A stretch of DNA of 64,000 bases from Chaunax sp. Z400 (GCA_037577475.1 CM075194.1:8774492-8838491); one strand, 5' to 3'. Shown: positions 39,006 through 52,690, numbered from the stretch's first letter. Translations and numbers: made by a program. Notes: generated by a model not told the origin, from the sequence alone.

Positions 39006-42000
39006 ACAAAATAATAATCTCAAATCAGATTTTTGAACAGATGGCTGCAAAGATATCAGGGAGTATGAGGGTGCTACCTGAGGGGGAAATATTTTTTTCT
39101 TGTGTTCTTGATCGATCGATCCTTCGATGGTTCTGATCTCGACATCTGACAAAAAATTCCATTTTTAATGAACATACATATTGTTTACTGGCTGTACATT
39201 GATATTGTTTTACTGAAAAAAGGTAGTTTTTGGTTAAACAAAAGCATAACGTAAGGCATTTAAGGATAAATCAGTGTTTAGGTAAGACAGTGCTAAGCAA
39301 AAGTAAGTGGGCACAAGAACCCTGTTACCCTGTTTAGAAAAACCCATGGTTATTAACGTTATCAGAAATGTGTTGGTATTCAGTGACTTATGATATCAGC
39401 ACTGTGTGAAGGTTTTTAAAAAAAATGTTTTTTTAAAAATCATCCCATATTGTAAGACAAGGAAGTTTCCTCCTTTTTGCTGGGGTATCGGAAGAGGTCA
39501 ATTGTTGTATTCATAGTAGAATTGCAACAAAGTTTAAAATCCTAATATCATGACAGCCTTACTTTGGTCTGTCTTGGCTTTTACTGAGATCAAATTTGGG
39601 CTCAAGTCCAACATATCACATTAACACAACAACTAGGGCGGTCTGGGCTACAACCCAGCCCAAACCATTGCACATGTACAAATGCATGTTTAGTCAGTTG
39701 TGCCAACTGTATGACATTTCAAGGGCCAATACTTTCTCAAGTTTAGGTTTAGCAGACCTTACTTGATCAACAACCAGGGACCAACTTTTATGTCTAAGCT
39801 CTAGATTTTGTAAGCAAGCTCATGTCTGTGGCACCTGTCATACTTTGACTACTTGTACTAGAAATAACTAAAATAACTAATCACTATTGCAATCGAATCC
39901 TACTAAATTCAAAGTCAACTGATGTTTGCTCACAATTCTATTTTACTGCTGTTGACTTTCTCTTTGATTGTGATGGTGACAAATAGACTCTTAAATTGGA
40001 CATTTTAACAGGGGGGCTTATCCCATGAAATCAACTGGGTGACCTTTTCAACCTTTAAATCTTTAATGTAGCATTGACACTTGGTGACCCCTTAAACTCA
40101 CTGTACAGAGGCCCACTGTAAGATTAAAGACTAAGCACAGCAAGAGCTGCAACCCTTTCACTAAGCCCTCTAAACAAAGACCCGACAATAAACAGTAAGA
40201 CGTAAGAATGTAAGCAAAAGATAATAGCACTATGAAACCCTGCAGCACCACCACATCAAACTGCACCGCAAAAGCAAGAGAGGAAACTGACCGAAGCCTT
40301 CAGACTCAAACTGGCGGCAGTGTCCTGTACAGATATGAAAAGGGAAGATCAATATTTAACAACAGGCATTACTTCTCATACGTATATCCACAGCCTCACG
40401 GAGAGCAAAAACTTTTGCCCCGATTCTTTCAGCTGATAACGCAACACCCACCCTAATGGTTTCAGATGCATTCTCTGACAGCACAATCACTTTATCCTCA
40501 GTTTCCCCAGTGCTGCAGGGATAAGTCGTAGTCGTACAGTACACATGAACTGCAACACCAAACATCCCCCGCGCTCACTGCCATCTACTTTCCCAGGAGG
40601 CACAGCTGGCTCCTCAGAAGCTTTTTTTAGATGAACGCACTTCTTCACCATCACTGAGGCATGAAAAAACACTGCTATCCATTATTTAAAGATAAGATGT
40701 AAAAGATACGGAGGCACTTGATGAGATGGATGAAAAGCAAGGCAAAGACAAATCAAAGCACTACTGTCAATGAGAGATATACATTTGTAACTTTATCAAA
40801 GCATATGACAAGCATGTGATATTCGATGCTCTTATTTGCCTGGTTGAATTCTGATTTCAGATAAGATAAGAACTTCTCTGGCCTCCTGTGTGACATAATA
40901 CAATGACAACAAACCACTAACTTCCCAAAAGCAGAGAGCAGCAGATAGTGTCTTTGTAGCCAATACACATTCACTAAAGACTGAGAACTACCCAAGAGAC
41001 CAGTAATTACACTTTACTATTAGGAAATGGAAGTTTATTAATCACCAACAATAAATACAAGCTGCAGAGAAACATGGTCATCAACATTACTACCTGCTTC
41101 AACTGTCCCATTTTAAAAGTGTGGCAGACCCTTGCAGCAAGTGAGAAGTATCCAGTGTTATACTTTCTCGGGTTAATGCTGACTAACTTAAAACTCAATT
41201 GATTCCGTTTTTGCTTCACACAATGGTTGTGTGATCCTGCAACCTGAAGGCAATGGATCAGGTGTCCACGATGCATTAATGCAATCACTCTCGTATTTCC
41301 TGCTGTCAGAATATCACTGAGTTGTTACAGTAGGTGTTTCTGTAGACTCAGGTTTCCAAGCTCTTTCTAGCTACACAGGAAGGAGGGTTGGATCAAAGAT
41401 GTGTGGTACAAATGGGTCTCGACTTACATTTACCACATTTTTAGAAAGTCTTTAAAATAGAATCTATAAAGCATCAGGATTTAATATAAAATGTATCAAT
41501 ATACAATTTATTTTATTCCATAATGTAAATAAACATTTAAAGTTCTAGTAGATGCTTCTTTTTTTTCCCCCACTTGAAATTATATAGCGCATTTCAGCAC
41601 GATAAAACTTTATCTTTAAAAACGTTTAATTTTACTTGAGTGGCAATTATCTAGCAGCCACAACAATTCTGTTACACCATTCACATTAAAAGTGAAAAAC
41701 CAACAACAGTTCACATAAGCTTATAAAACTCCACTGAGACCGAAAAAAAGGAGGCTAATGGATCAACCTGAGGCTAAATAAACAGAAACATGGCTGCTCC
41801 ATATAACTTGGATTTCTTGGAGTGAATATATCCTGACAGGCTCACATTAAGCACATTAAATATTCTCATGAAGCCAAATGCAGGATAATGGGGATGAATT
41901 AAAGCATTGCATCATCTTGATTTCACATGGCAGTGAATACAAGAAATGCCATAATCTATGCAAATGGTTCACCGGGGAAGCAGCTCATCTAAGTGTCTGT

Positions 42001-45000
42001 TGTGGTTGAAAATATGCAATGGTGTCAGTTGACTTATCATATGAAATTCATAAGAGAGGAGGGTCTTAGCTGCTGTGGAGAGGAAGACAAGTGCAAAGTG
42101 CATCATAATCGGAAGACACAGCGTTCAATGCACTACTGGCTTGTTACACTTGGCTTTTTTCCTATATTACAAGCCAATAACCTCACTGGAAGGTCAGATA
42201 CTGTACAATGCTGGCAGCACTCATGTGGACAAGACAGAGGGAGCATGCTGAGTATGGATGGAAGTGTAAATGCAATACAAAAGCTTTCTGAGTCCCTTTG
42301 CAATTTAGTTAAGAATGTGAAGTACACTGCAGACTAAATTCAGTGACAGCTGGCTCATATGAACGGGTCCAACGCAGGCTGAATGTGAATCTGCAGGTAC
42401 TTGGTACTGGACATATATATTGTTTATGAAATGGCTGGATCCTCACTACGCTGCATTTTTATCAATGATTCAATAATCTGGTCATGGGTCGCCTCTCTTG
42501 TCCAGGCGCCGTCTCACTCCCTCTTCCTCTCCTCCCACACCTTGGAATGGCAAATGGCAAAAGCACAGGAAACACTGTGGACAGGACAGGGCGACAAGAA
42601 CAACGTTACATCTGCTAACGTTGCTGAATCTGGGTTACGCCTTTCAGGCACAGGGACAGGTGCACGGGCCCAACAGCAGCTTTCCTGATGAAAAAAACAA
42701 TCAGTAGCCTAACTCTAAATGAAGGGAACCATGTTTAAAGGTTGTGATATGTCACGATTTCTCTCATTCGTGTAATATAATTTAGAGAAAATTTCTATTT
42801 ACAATATATTTGTTCCAATGCAACTGTCTGCCAATAAAATGTTGGAATAATAACATACAGAAAACAAAAGTTTTAAGATGTAAAAAATAATAAAACACTG
42901 ATTGAGTCAGCACCGAGTCTCGCTAAGCTCTAAGGCTGTGGTAGAAAAGGCATCAACAGAAGATGCCCAATCATATTCAGTCTTTAGCTTTTCTCTTCAC
43001 TTCCTCTTGATTTGGAGATGTGTTATAGGTTTTAATTTGAATCTTTTAGGTTTTATTTTCATCATTAATCACCTAGTGAACAAAAGCACATGCAGAGAAC
43101 AGAAAAAGGATCAACGCAGATCAAATTACAGTAGATGGATGATTGTCACGTCATGGCACATCTCACAATCTGTAACTGTGGTATAAGTCTAATCCCTTGG
43201 CCATTCAAACCATATCACTAATGGGCCTGAACGTCACACAGATGGATCAGAAGCCTGAGACTTACTGTAAGCCACTAAAGTCAAATGTGTTGCACAAAGA
43301 CCTCTTCGCCTGTTTGGTCAAAGCTCGGTGAAGCTAAAGCTAAAGTTGAACCTGAGACAGACAGACAGACGGATCCCTTGTATTATAGTAGAGGCATTGA
43401 ACCACATTGAATCATATTATTAATACGTGCCATCTGGAATTAGCACTCATGTACTGAAAGAGAGGCTGAGCATGTAAACAAACTATAAGCTGCAATCCAT
43501 ATGACCTATATTTCAGAAGAAATACATGACTAATAGACTGCAATATCTGTAATGATGAATAAAAAAAAACCAAGCCTCTTTCATTGTCACATAAAAATGT
43601 GTCTCAATGATTGTTGATGATGGATTACTGCAGCCAGCCTGAGGGCGTCTGAACAGCTCAGTTAGGTTTAGTTCAGTCGCACTTTTGGTTTAATTAATTT
43701 TACAAAAAATATTTACTAACCTAAAAACGAATTATTACATTTTGTTTCTCAGTAATAGACATATTTACTAACATGACAAATTAATATTTTTAATGAAAAA
43801 TCAAAACAGTGTTGATCAATTACTATGTAATGAATTGGTTTATATGAAGAAAAAAAAACACTTAAAAGCTGTGGGTCTTCACGTAAAACACACCAACACA
43901 TTGTATCCAACAATGCAAAATACAAAACCTGAATAAAGGTAGAAATCTAACTGCATTGGAGTAATGTTGCCCCTATAGCTGCTCAGTTCCTCTGCTTGAC
44001 TGACTGAGAATACTTGCTAACCCTGCTGAAATGGCCAATCCTGCAGATGCAGTAAAAATAGCCCAGCAGAGAGTATGGTTAGACCCTTGTAATGGAACGT
44101 GATCAAGGTCAGCGTATGGTGGCTCAAAGACCTCTAGAGCATGATGGTGATACAACACAGAGGGAGAAGGATTAGGGCAAAAAGGACATGGAAAACATAA
44201 ACAAATCCACACCAGGCCTGAGGCAAAACTGTACATTTATCAAGTCAAAATGATGAATGTATTTCACTTTCTGATAGAGTGATTTATTCTTGGAAGCATG
44301 GAAATGATTCAAAATCAGCTTTAAGACAATAATACCATTTCAAATCTTTTGGGACGCGACATTTTTTTTCTTATTATTAATGTATAGTCTAATTCAGTCT
44401 AACAATTCATCAACAAAGAAAAACTGTAGGACTGACTTGAGTTTATTTATATATCCCCATATCACTAATGTGCCTCTTTATAATCTTTACAGTATACAAA
44501 ACCCTCTATCCACCAACCTCCAGTTCATATAAGGAAAACAGACTCCAACTTCTGTTTCCAGACTTCACAAAACCTCATTGATTAGCAGATCTAAGCTACA
44601 TCCACAAACCAATACAGTGATTTAGTCAAATAGATGGGTTATAGTTAGCAGCATGATGGATAATTTAAAAAAGGAACTCTAATGCAATACAGCGTTTTGA
44701 TCAGAGATTGACTGATGGTGGATTGCCAACGGTCGATAACAAAAAAAGGATGAAATAATAACAATAAGTGAGAACCTATCTGTGAAAAATAATTGATCTA
44801 CCTCTAGATTTAATCGGGCAAATGGAGAAATTCACAGGCTATTAAAAGTCTGACTATAGTCTGCAGGCCGTTTCAAAATTGAGAAAAAAGGATTTCAATT
44901 TAGATATTGGGTTGTGTTTCAATTTAGATCTTGGCTTGTGATTGCAATTAAATAGATTGTGATCATATTTCCTACAGACTGCCGACCTCTACTTTGAAAC

Positions 45001-45819
45001 CGAAATGTATTATTCTCAGCAGTCCAAAGCTTTCAGAGCTTGCACTGATACAATCTTGGATCAAACACCCCTCTCAATTCAAGCACCTCTTGCAAGTCTC
45101 TGCCACAAACCAAAAGAGGCTGCCTTCATCACTTTTCTCTTCAGTGATTTAAATTCAGAGAGTGCTACATAATTTCAAAGAGCTGCTTAGCTGAAACAAC
45201 AGTGAGGTAAAGGCTGCAGAGACTGAGGAGTGTTTCATTATAGCTGGGGTTGCTTGGGGGAAATTTATTACAATAAACAACTACACAAATCACTCAAAGA
45301 AAAAAAATAAAGGAGTTGAGCTGAACAAAACATGGTGTACTGCTGGGTGTAAACTAATGATGCACTTCTCTTAGTGTCTCTGGGCAAGACCCTCCGGTCG
45401 CTCCTCTGAATAATTTCTACTTGAGGGAGACATGAGGGCCATTTGAAAGGAAAATCAACTGGACAGAAAAGAACATGAGCTACAAACAACATCTGTACTG
45501 GTCCACTGACGCTGGACAACTCTAATATTTTATTCATAAATATAGGTCAGTGATTATGGCCTGCTTAACAACTGGTTTACATTATACAAAGGATAGTATT
45601 CCCTGTGTGAAGAACATATGCGTCTCTGACATCACTAGCATTGATGTAATGTAGAATGGCTGAATGTATGCCGGTACAATGACAGCTGTCCTTGTACCAT
45701 ATTCTGCTAAAACAAACAGACTTCTGCATGAGTAACAAGTCGGACAGGAGTCCACCGAACTTCAAACTGTGAGAGACAAGCATGTTCATCGCATGTTAAG
45801 CTTTTGAGTGCTATATGTG

Positions 45820-45839
45820 CCCCCCCCCCCCCCCCCCCC
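45820..45839. repeat. Poly(C) run, 20 bases
   Basis: Uninterrupted run of C (G on the minus strand). The exact length may be a sequencing or assembly artefact. Confidence 0.9.
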
Positions 45840-47559
45840 AGCACCATCAGTGCAATAATCCAGTAATATTCCCGTCATGGCCCAGTGGTTTGACTTAAAT
45901 GATGTTATGTCAGTATAGATTAAGTCCATAAGTAGGCCTTCCCTATTTTACACTACATGATGAGTAAGAAGATAGTGGTAATACATTACAATGCAACAAA
46001 TGTGCATACAATATATGAGCAGTGAAATAGCATACAAACAGCTTTTGCTGCTTCTGTACAATCAGGAGGGAAATACTGTCCCATTTGATCATAAAACCAT
46101 GGAGCATAATGTCTGAATATGGTCACAAGGATCTGAGTGAGATGAATCCGTGCAAATGAGTTCATATCTTTATTTTACAGACTTGCAGTCACTACGGCAT
46201 ACTGGAGGTAATTTTAAAAAAAGGTCCCCATTCATTCTCGTCTTATCGTTGGATGTAAATTGATGAATTATTGTGTTTTTAATTTTCATTCATATTGTCC
46301 ACCCTAGCAAAAATCTTCTGAAACTGAAAAGTCAGTGACTGCGGACCAAACAGGTTATGTGTCAAAGCAGTATATACACACAACAATTCAGACACAAACC
46401 TATGAGGAGAGTCCATTTAACCAAATCTGTCTGTAAGACACACACAGCTGATCTCCGTCCCAGGAACTTGTTGCTGTGAGGCAACAGTGTTTTAATGAGC
46501 TGCCTTGTTTTAAAGAAAATGAAAGAAAAGCTAATTCAGTTGTTCAACCATTAAACTACAAAACCACTCATTTATTTGCAGGTCCTCCTTCACATAATGT
46601 TGCACCTTGTAGTAAAATCAGTGCTGGTGTTTGGGAATCAACTTTGTTCGACAGTTCCATTCAGTCTCCATTTTAATGGGACAAAGGCAGCGACAGCTGT
46701 CAGCTGCTGCAGAGCTTGTATTTTGCCAGGCTCTATTCAGGCAGGCTTTTCTTCAGTCAAAAGCAGCCTGCTGGTGTTGCTTGTCATCCAGTTCTCTGGG
46801 AGAGCAATACAGGAAAATCTAAGATTTGTTCACCATTCCGAGGATGCTTTTTCAAGCCGGACACTGAAATGAGGCCTTCTTGGAGCCTTTTGTTAAGACA
46901 GCTATAAAGGAAATCTTTTCCAACAGGCTCTGGCTGTGATGAACAATGTATGCTTTGCTGTCAAATGACAAAGCTAGTCAGTTGATGCACCACTAGAAAG
47001 CTTGTTAATTATCTTGATGGGTATTGTTGAACAGGACTAAATTTTTAATCTGCATAAGGAAAGATTTTTGATTTGTATGTTTTAGAGATGTGGTTCTCAA
47101 ACGTTTAAGTCATGTAGCCTCTGAGACACACTGCATCCTCGTAAGTACGTCCAGCTCCACGGATATCTCACCATGTTCTTTGTGTTTGAAATACTGCTGC
47201 ATAAACAAAAAGTAAACACAGACGTATATAATATACATAGGATGTAAAATATGAGACGGAATTACCAAGAAATCCTATAGTTAATTGGATTTCAAACTTT
47301 TTTACTTTCAAACTATTACTTTATCCACTGTAAACACACACATTGCAGATAGAAAAGGAGTTTGCAGCAGAGCATTTTGCTGCAAGGTGTAAACTGAACA
47401 TATAATGCCTCGCCTCACCACAGATTAATGAGAGGGAAGTGCCTCATATAATGCTGCAACGTAGGCTTGTACCGGAGACAGTTTCAGTCTTAGATCGTTT
47501 CCTACACACAGTCTGTTCCTGCACTTTATCTGCATCCACGTGAGAGCTGAGAACCCAGT

Positions 47560-47610
47560 CACACACACACACACACCCACACACCCACACACCCACACAC
47601 ACACACACAC
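47560..47610. repeat. (CA)n / CACACC microsatellite
   Basis: CA repeat interrupted by regular CCC triplets ('cacacccacacacccac'). Confidence 0.92.
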
Positions 47611-49025
47611 CAAGATTGTGTGAACATGAAGCAATAGCGAAATACTGGACTGTAAAATGTGAGGACATATGAACAAATCTCGAGGACATCTCAAGAGACA
47701 AATGGTGGCTTAGGCAGAAGTATTTATTTTTGGCCCGATGAATCAAGGAGAATTAATGATAAGCAACAGAAGTGTCGACAAGTGAACAAGCTAATGTCAT
47801 CCCCAAATCTGAGTTGTCTTCTTGAAAAGGGCCTATGCATGGCCCACATTCTTGCATTATGAATACAGCCTACATGTGTGCTTATTCTATTGGGTACTTG
47901 ACACTAAATTAAATATTTCACATGTTGTAAAGACAAGGGTATCTGCTCTGTCTCCCAGACTGTCAGACGCTTAGTGTGCTGGTCTGTTTACGAATCCCAA
48001 CACGCCGTCAGCACTGGGTCTCCCTGTGACCTCAAACACTGCAGATGGGAGCTGTGCATCTACAATACTGGGTTATGATACAATGTGTTTTATTGAATAA
48101 GAGAACACAGACTAAATAAAAGAGAATAAGCTTAGAAACTAAACCTTAATGAAGCAAAGTTATTAATTCACAACATGACCTTTACAGCTGCACTGAAATC
48201 TCATCCGGCTGTGAAACGTTCATTTACCTTTGGGAAAGCTGCATTTATGGTTCCTAACTTAGTGAATCTTTGTTTTTGGTTTGATTTCCATGTTGTAACA
48301 TCTATTTTGCAGAAATCTCCTACATACTTGGACTTAAACATTCACCATAGTGCCAGTGTTTCGGTCATGTACAGCTCAATAAGCTTTTATCGCATTCTTT
48401 TTTTCTCTCTCTTTAGCCACCAATAGGTCCTTCAGGCCTGCGTGAACTAGTCATGCATGCAGAAATAGTCAGAAAAGCACATGGATCACTGGGAATTGAT
48501 TGTACTTCCAGACCCAAACTGAGAGGCAGAGCAACTGTGAAGTTGCAGAAAGACTAGAGTTTGACGACATGCAATACTGTTGTTTTAACACAAACCAGGA
48601 CACTGTGAGTAACACAAGTGTATAAGACATAATAGTATGATATGAAGATGACTTCATAAGCTTTTTAAACATACAATCAAAAAGCCAGAGAAATTTGCAT
48701 TAAATAGTAACACAGAGAACGTCGCCAAGGTATACCATAGAGTTTTAAAAGTTCTTCATTTATACAGTATTTAATCTAATGTTGCTAAAGGAACACAGAC
48801 TTTCAAGTCAATGTCCACCTCCATCCTTGTTACAGTTTGTAGTATGTTGGCCAATAAGAGTAGAAAAAAATATTTGTATGGTGAATCATTTACAATAACC
48901 AAACTCTTAGACAATATCTCATATCAAATCACAGTATTCATGTATCTAAATCATACTGATGTCCGGCTCTGCGCAATGGACTCAATCTGATGCATCTGAA
49001 AGGCCAAACTGCTCCACAATGCCAT

Positions 49026-49215
49026 CATCTATTATCTGTAACCACTTAGCCTTTGCAGGGTCACGGTGGGGGGGCTGGAGCCTATCACAGCTGATAGGCT
49101 CCTGGGCGAGAGGCAGGGCACACCCTGGACAGGTCGCCAGTTCATCACAGGGCCAACACATAGAAAGACAAACAACCATTCACACATACATCCACACTTA
49201 TGGGCAATTTTAGAA
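49026..49215. repeat. Common teleost interspersed repeat
   Basis: Starts 'tctattatctgtaaccactt', passes 'gcagggtcacggtggggg', 'ctggagcctatcacagctg', 'caccctggacaggtcgccag' and 'aacaaccattcacac', and ends 'tatgggcaatttta'. I recognise this as a high-copy repeat found across percomorph genomes. Plus orientation. Confidence 0.8.
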
Positions 49216-49319
49216 TTCCATTCACTACTGCTACTTTCCCATTCACTACTATTAAATCTTTTTAAGTACAATGGATGTCTATGGTTGTGCTGACTGAAAA
49301 ACAGCAGATGCTTTTAAGT

Positions 49320-49852
49320 TTAAAGAATTAAATAAACTTTTGTGGGTGAATCTGAGTGTGCCAGTATTGGATGGAAACTACAAAAAGGCTGGACATGAAT
49401 CACAAAGTGCCTTTACAGCCTCTGAATCTTTCATGAACAGTGCATGCATGTATGGTCAAGCATGGAGGTGGCAGTGTAATGTTGTGGGGATGTTTCAGGT
49501 CCAGGACAACTTGCCATAGTTGACAGAAACATGAGAAAACAACAAGCACTCCTGCTGATCTCTAGTTATTAGAAGTGTTGGGTTGCAGTTTTTGCTGCTA
49601 AAGGCGGCAAAGCTAACTATTAGGTTCAGTGGGGTGAGTACTTTTTCCAAGCTGGTAATTTAGATATTGGATAACCTTTTGCCATATTAAATAAAATCAT
49701 CATTTAAAACTTGTATTTTGTATTTACTCAGGTTGCCTTTGTTTTAAGTACGATTTTGTTTGAAGTTCCGACATACCTGGAGTTCAATATGAAATACACA
49801 AAAAAAAGCAGAAATCAGGAGCTGGTCCAATACTTTTTGACAGCACTGTAGT
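49320..49852 (+). mobile_element. Degraded Tc1/mariner-type transposon remnant
   Basis: At 49458-49496 the plus strand encodes KHGGGSVMLWGCF, the conserved HGGGSVMVWGCF block of Tc1-like DDE transposases. The downstream text 'ggggtgagtactttttccaagctgg' and the end 'ccaatactttttgacagcactgta' match the 3' part of such elements. The frame is broken, so no active enzyme remains. The left boundary is approximate. Confidence 0.7.
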
Positions 49853-51388
49853 TGTGAAGCTGGCCAGAACCACACAGTGCTGTTGGTAAAGCACAACTAG
49901 TTTAAAGACCACAGAGAGGTCAAATAAAATTCTAGAATTCCACTGTCATTAGAATAAATGACAATACACTAAACACTGGACAATTTCCATAAGAGTACAC
50001 AAAAAAAGGGCTTGTTTCAAGGCAGCCTAATGAAGCAGACTCAGTATTCTCTATCATTTGTTATATGATCAGCTCAATCAAACTGGAAAAACTGGCTCAC
50101 CAGTCTCTCAAACCATATTCATTCATTGTTGATGAGCAGTGTTTTAAGCTTGTATCTGCTGAGGAACAGCAAATCCAGCACGAGCATGAATGTGGATTAA
50201 CAGAACAAAATCACTCTGGGCTTCGTGCCACTGCTGAGGGAACACATACTCTGTCTTCGGCCTTATATTCTGGCGTGGTGTCTAACAGTGTTGCTTGGCA
50301 GGAATTCATTCTGAATACGGCTGAAACAGATTCATGTCACCAGTGTACCATGTTTGTAAAGATTAGTTTTCATATTCAGAATCCATCTGACACCTTCCAC
50401 TTCTGACAATAAGCCAAATGTGCCACTCACTTTATCTGACTGGCCTCAGACCAGTCACTGAGTGTATTAAGGACTGAATGGATTTGGATGATGGTAAAGT
50501 AGAATAACGATGCAATGCAATTACATTAACTAACAGTCTCCGCAGGCAACACAGATTTAAGAGTTAGTTGTATGATGATCACCAGAAGTGAAATGGCATG
50601 CTGCCAGTGAAAGTATCATCCGTGGAGTAAACATCTGTCATCAGGATAGACTAATACATTGTCCCACTGACTTCTCTAAAGGAGGTCAGGGGATTTTTAA
50701 CACTTTCTCATTGGTTACGTGTCAAATGTATAGTATTCCAGAACCACTTCTGGGACAAAATCAGCATGTAATATAATGTTTCAAACAGCTATGAACATGT
50801 TTAAATGGTCTCAGTAATAAAATACAACACATCTTCTTTGTAGTATCCATGTTGTTCCCACATGACGACTTAAAAGCTCATGAACACACCGAAGTCGGAG
50901 GTATGGCTTCGCATTTTCGAGTAAATGCACATACAGTAGTATAACAAAAAGTAAGCAGCAGCTCTAAACAACTGCTGGAATGCAATCAATATCATAAAAT
51001 GATGATATGTGTGCATTAAAGATTTGTGTACATAAACATACAATTACATTTTTACTATAATTTGTGTACGGTGAAGATGAATCAGAAGCAAAAATTCATT
51101 ATGGGTCAGTTATCAGTTGATCCTTTCATGCAAAAGTTAGTAATTAGTAAGCTAGTAAGATAAACTTGGGTGAGTTGAGACAGACTTCAACAACACTGAA
51201 TCCCAGGGCTTTGCCAGATAAATCTAAAAGCATCCTTGGGGCGATAAAGAATCATCAGTGGACGTCAGCACCTTCAAAGAAATTTGTCACACTCTTCATC
51301 ACAAACATAACAAAGCGGGCGTGTAAAATTCCATAAGACAGAGCTTGAAGAGGCAGCATTTAGTATCCACAGTGTGAAAACAGCTTAC

Positions 51389-51847
51389 CTTAAAGGTGTA
51401 AGGTGCTTCTCCGAGGTCAATTCCATCTTTTGCAAGTTTGTCCCTCATCAGGACCTTGAGCTTCAGTTTGGGATAAGTGACAAAGTCATTAGTGACTCTC
51501 AAGTTCCCAGGACAGGATGGTTGTACTCCCCTGGTCTGTGAATGTGACCCCAAAGTCCTGGGGTCATACTTTCTGTTTGAGTGGTTATTAGTAGACGGAT
51601 CCAGGGGCTCTAAGGTGAAATAGTAGCTTGGTGCTTTGCTTTGGTCCTCATCTTTTAGTTTCTGCACTGCTGCTAGGAGTCTGTGTCTGTGGTACTCGAT
51701 GTGGACACCTATGGCATCGAGGTCTGGCTCCCCAATCTGTTTACACACTTCCAAATCATCATACCCATTGTCGAGGAAGGACTCCACATACTGGGTCAGA
51801 TGGAGCTTCGACAGCCACTCCAGGACGAGGTTTGGTCCTTGGCTCAT
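51389..51847 (-). CDS. samd5: Sterile alpha motif domain-containing protein 5, first coding exon
   Basis: A small SAM-domain adaptor; mammalian SAMD5 is known as a tissue marker (bile-duct lineage), with an Eph-type SAM. Residues 6-70 form the SAM domain (YVESFLDNGYDDLEVCKQIG, then DLDAIGVHIEYHRHRLLAAV). A variable linker follows, and then a conserved tail (YPKLKLKVLMRDKLAKDGIDLGEAPYTFK). The exon ends TTTAAG|GTAAGC at 51389, phase 0, where human SAMD5 also splices to a short last exon (about 20 residues). That exon was not found. Start MSQGPN is chosen because an AG acceptor-like site immediately precedes the ATG; an upstream coding exon cannot be excluded. It lies between sash1 and stxbp5 exactly as in human 6q24.3. 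Confidence 0.92.
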
Positions 51848-52690
51848 CTTAAAACAGGATATAAGGACATTAAGAGGACACCATCATATCCATACACATT
51901 GCTGCCTGCTGGAGTTGGTACAGTGGTCCGTGTAACTCCCAGCTTACACACAGTTCAGTTCAAACACTGGGTGCATATTTGGAGACACCAGAAAACACCT
52001 GTAACTGTTCGAGGCTCTTTAACCTTTCCAACCTTTGCTGGTCTGCTGATGTTCTCTTACGCGAAAATTGTTAAGATATGTTCAAACTCTTTAACATCTT
52101 TTAGAGGCGTTTAAGTTAAACTCCACACGTGATCCCAATGGATTTAATACAGAAGAGTCCAGCAGAATTTAAACGCACTTTAATCGTTAGCTAAAGCTAT
52201 GACGAAAGTATTCAAACTAGTTATCTACTTTGTCGTCGAAGTTAAATGTTGTTGTTTTTTTACCGAGTTCATCATATTTCTGTTCCTCTGCCAAAGCGGG
52301 GAAAAAAAAAAGTCGTGAGGTTAACAGTTGGCGTCTTCTCCTCCGGTATCCATCCTCTTTGTCTCGGTTAACAGAGCAGGACGTCCATCAAACATTCACC
52401 CGTAGCATCGATTAAAAGGTTGGCGCAAATGTAGCCGCGACTACGAAACGCTCGTAGAGAATAAAACATCTACATTTCTCTGTATCTGACCAGAGCGGAC
52501 TGTAGCCGACTTGTGCCTAGCTTTCACCGCGTTCAACTTTACTGTCCTCCGCTCTATCCGCTGGTTCAGTCAGTGATGATGATGCTCAGCCTCGTCTTCA
52601 GTCACTGCTGTAGTCTTTACCCCGCGGGACGACGGGAGTTATGCAGGAGGGCAGTGACGCCACCTGCTGGGGCTTCTGGGAAATGTAGAA
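51848..52690 (-). promoter_or_regulatory. samd5: samd5 upstream region: likely 5' intron and promoter
   Basis: The sequence directly before the ATG reads 'ccttatatcctgttttaag|ATG' on the minus strand, a plausible branch, pyrimidine and AG acceptor. The 5' UTR is therefore probably split. CG-containing sequence at about 52420-52690 ('ccgcgactacgaaacgctcg', 'ccccgcgggacgacggg') is the best promoter candidate. No TATA box stands out. Confidence 0.4.

Larger units (their letters stand above)
25560..51388. other. About 26 kb without recognisable coding exons (sash1-samd5 interval)
   Basis: AT-rich DNA with only short, unrelated frames. Because samd5 is on the minus strand, its terminal exon or exons and a large intron should lie here, and an upstream first exon of sash1 could too; I could not identify either. 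Transposon and simple-repeat content is listed separately. Several repeat-poor stretches (for example 30.1-30.9, 38.0-38.5 and 46.6-46.95 kb) have the look of conserved non-coding DNA, which cannot be tested from one sequence. Confidence 0.5.

Noticed and set aside
44500..44585. Possible samd5 last exon: minus strand reads PYMNW, like the YLMNW of human SAMD5
   Set aside because: Only four residues agree, the residues around them do not match, and the acceptor is weak.
47425..47746. Frames of 89 and 100 codons with Val/Cys-Gly repeats
   Set aside because: Produced by the CACACC microsatellite read on the minus strand.
49100..49160. Second VMNW reading on the minus strand, also considered for samd5
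   Set aside because: It lies inside a high-copy fish repeat, so the match is by chance.
50065..50406. 113-codon plus-strand open frame near samd5
   Set aside because: No recognisable domain, no upstream acceptor or promoter. Length is within chance for an AT-moderate region.
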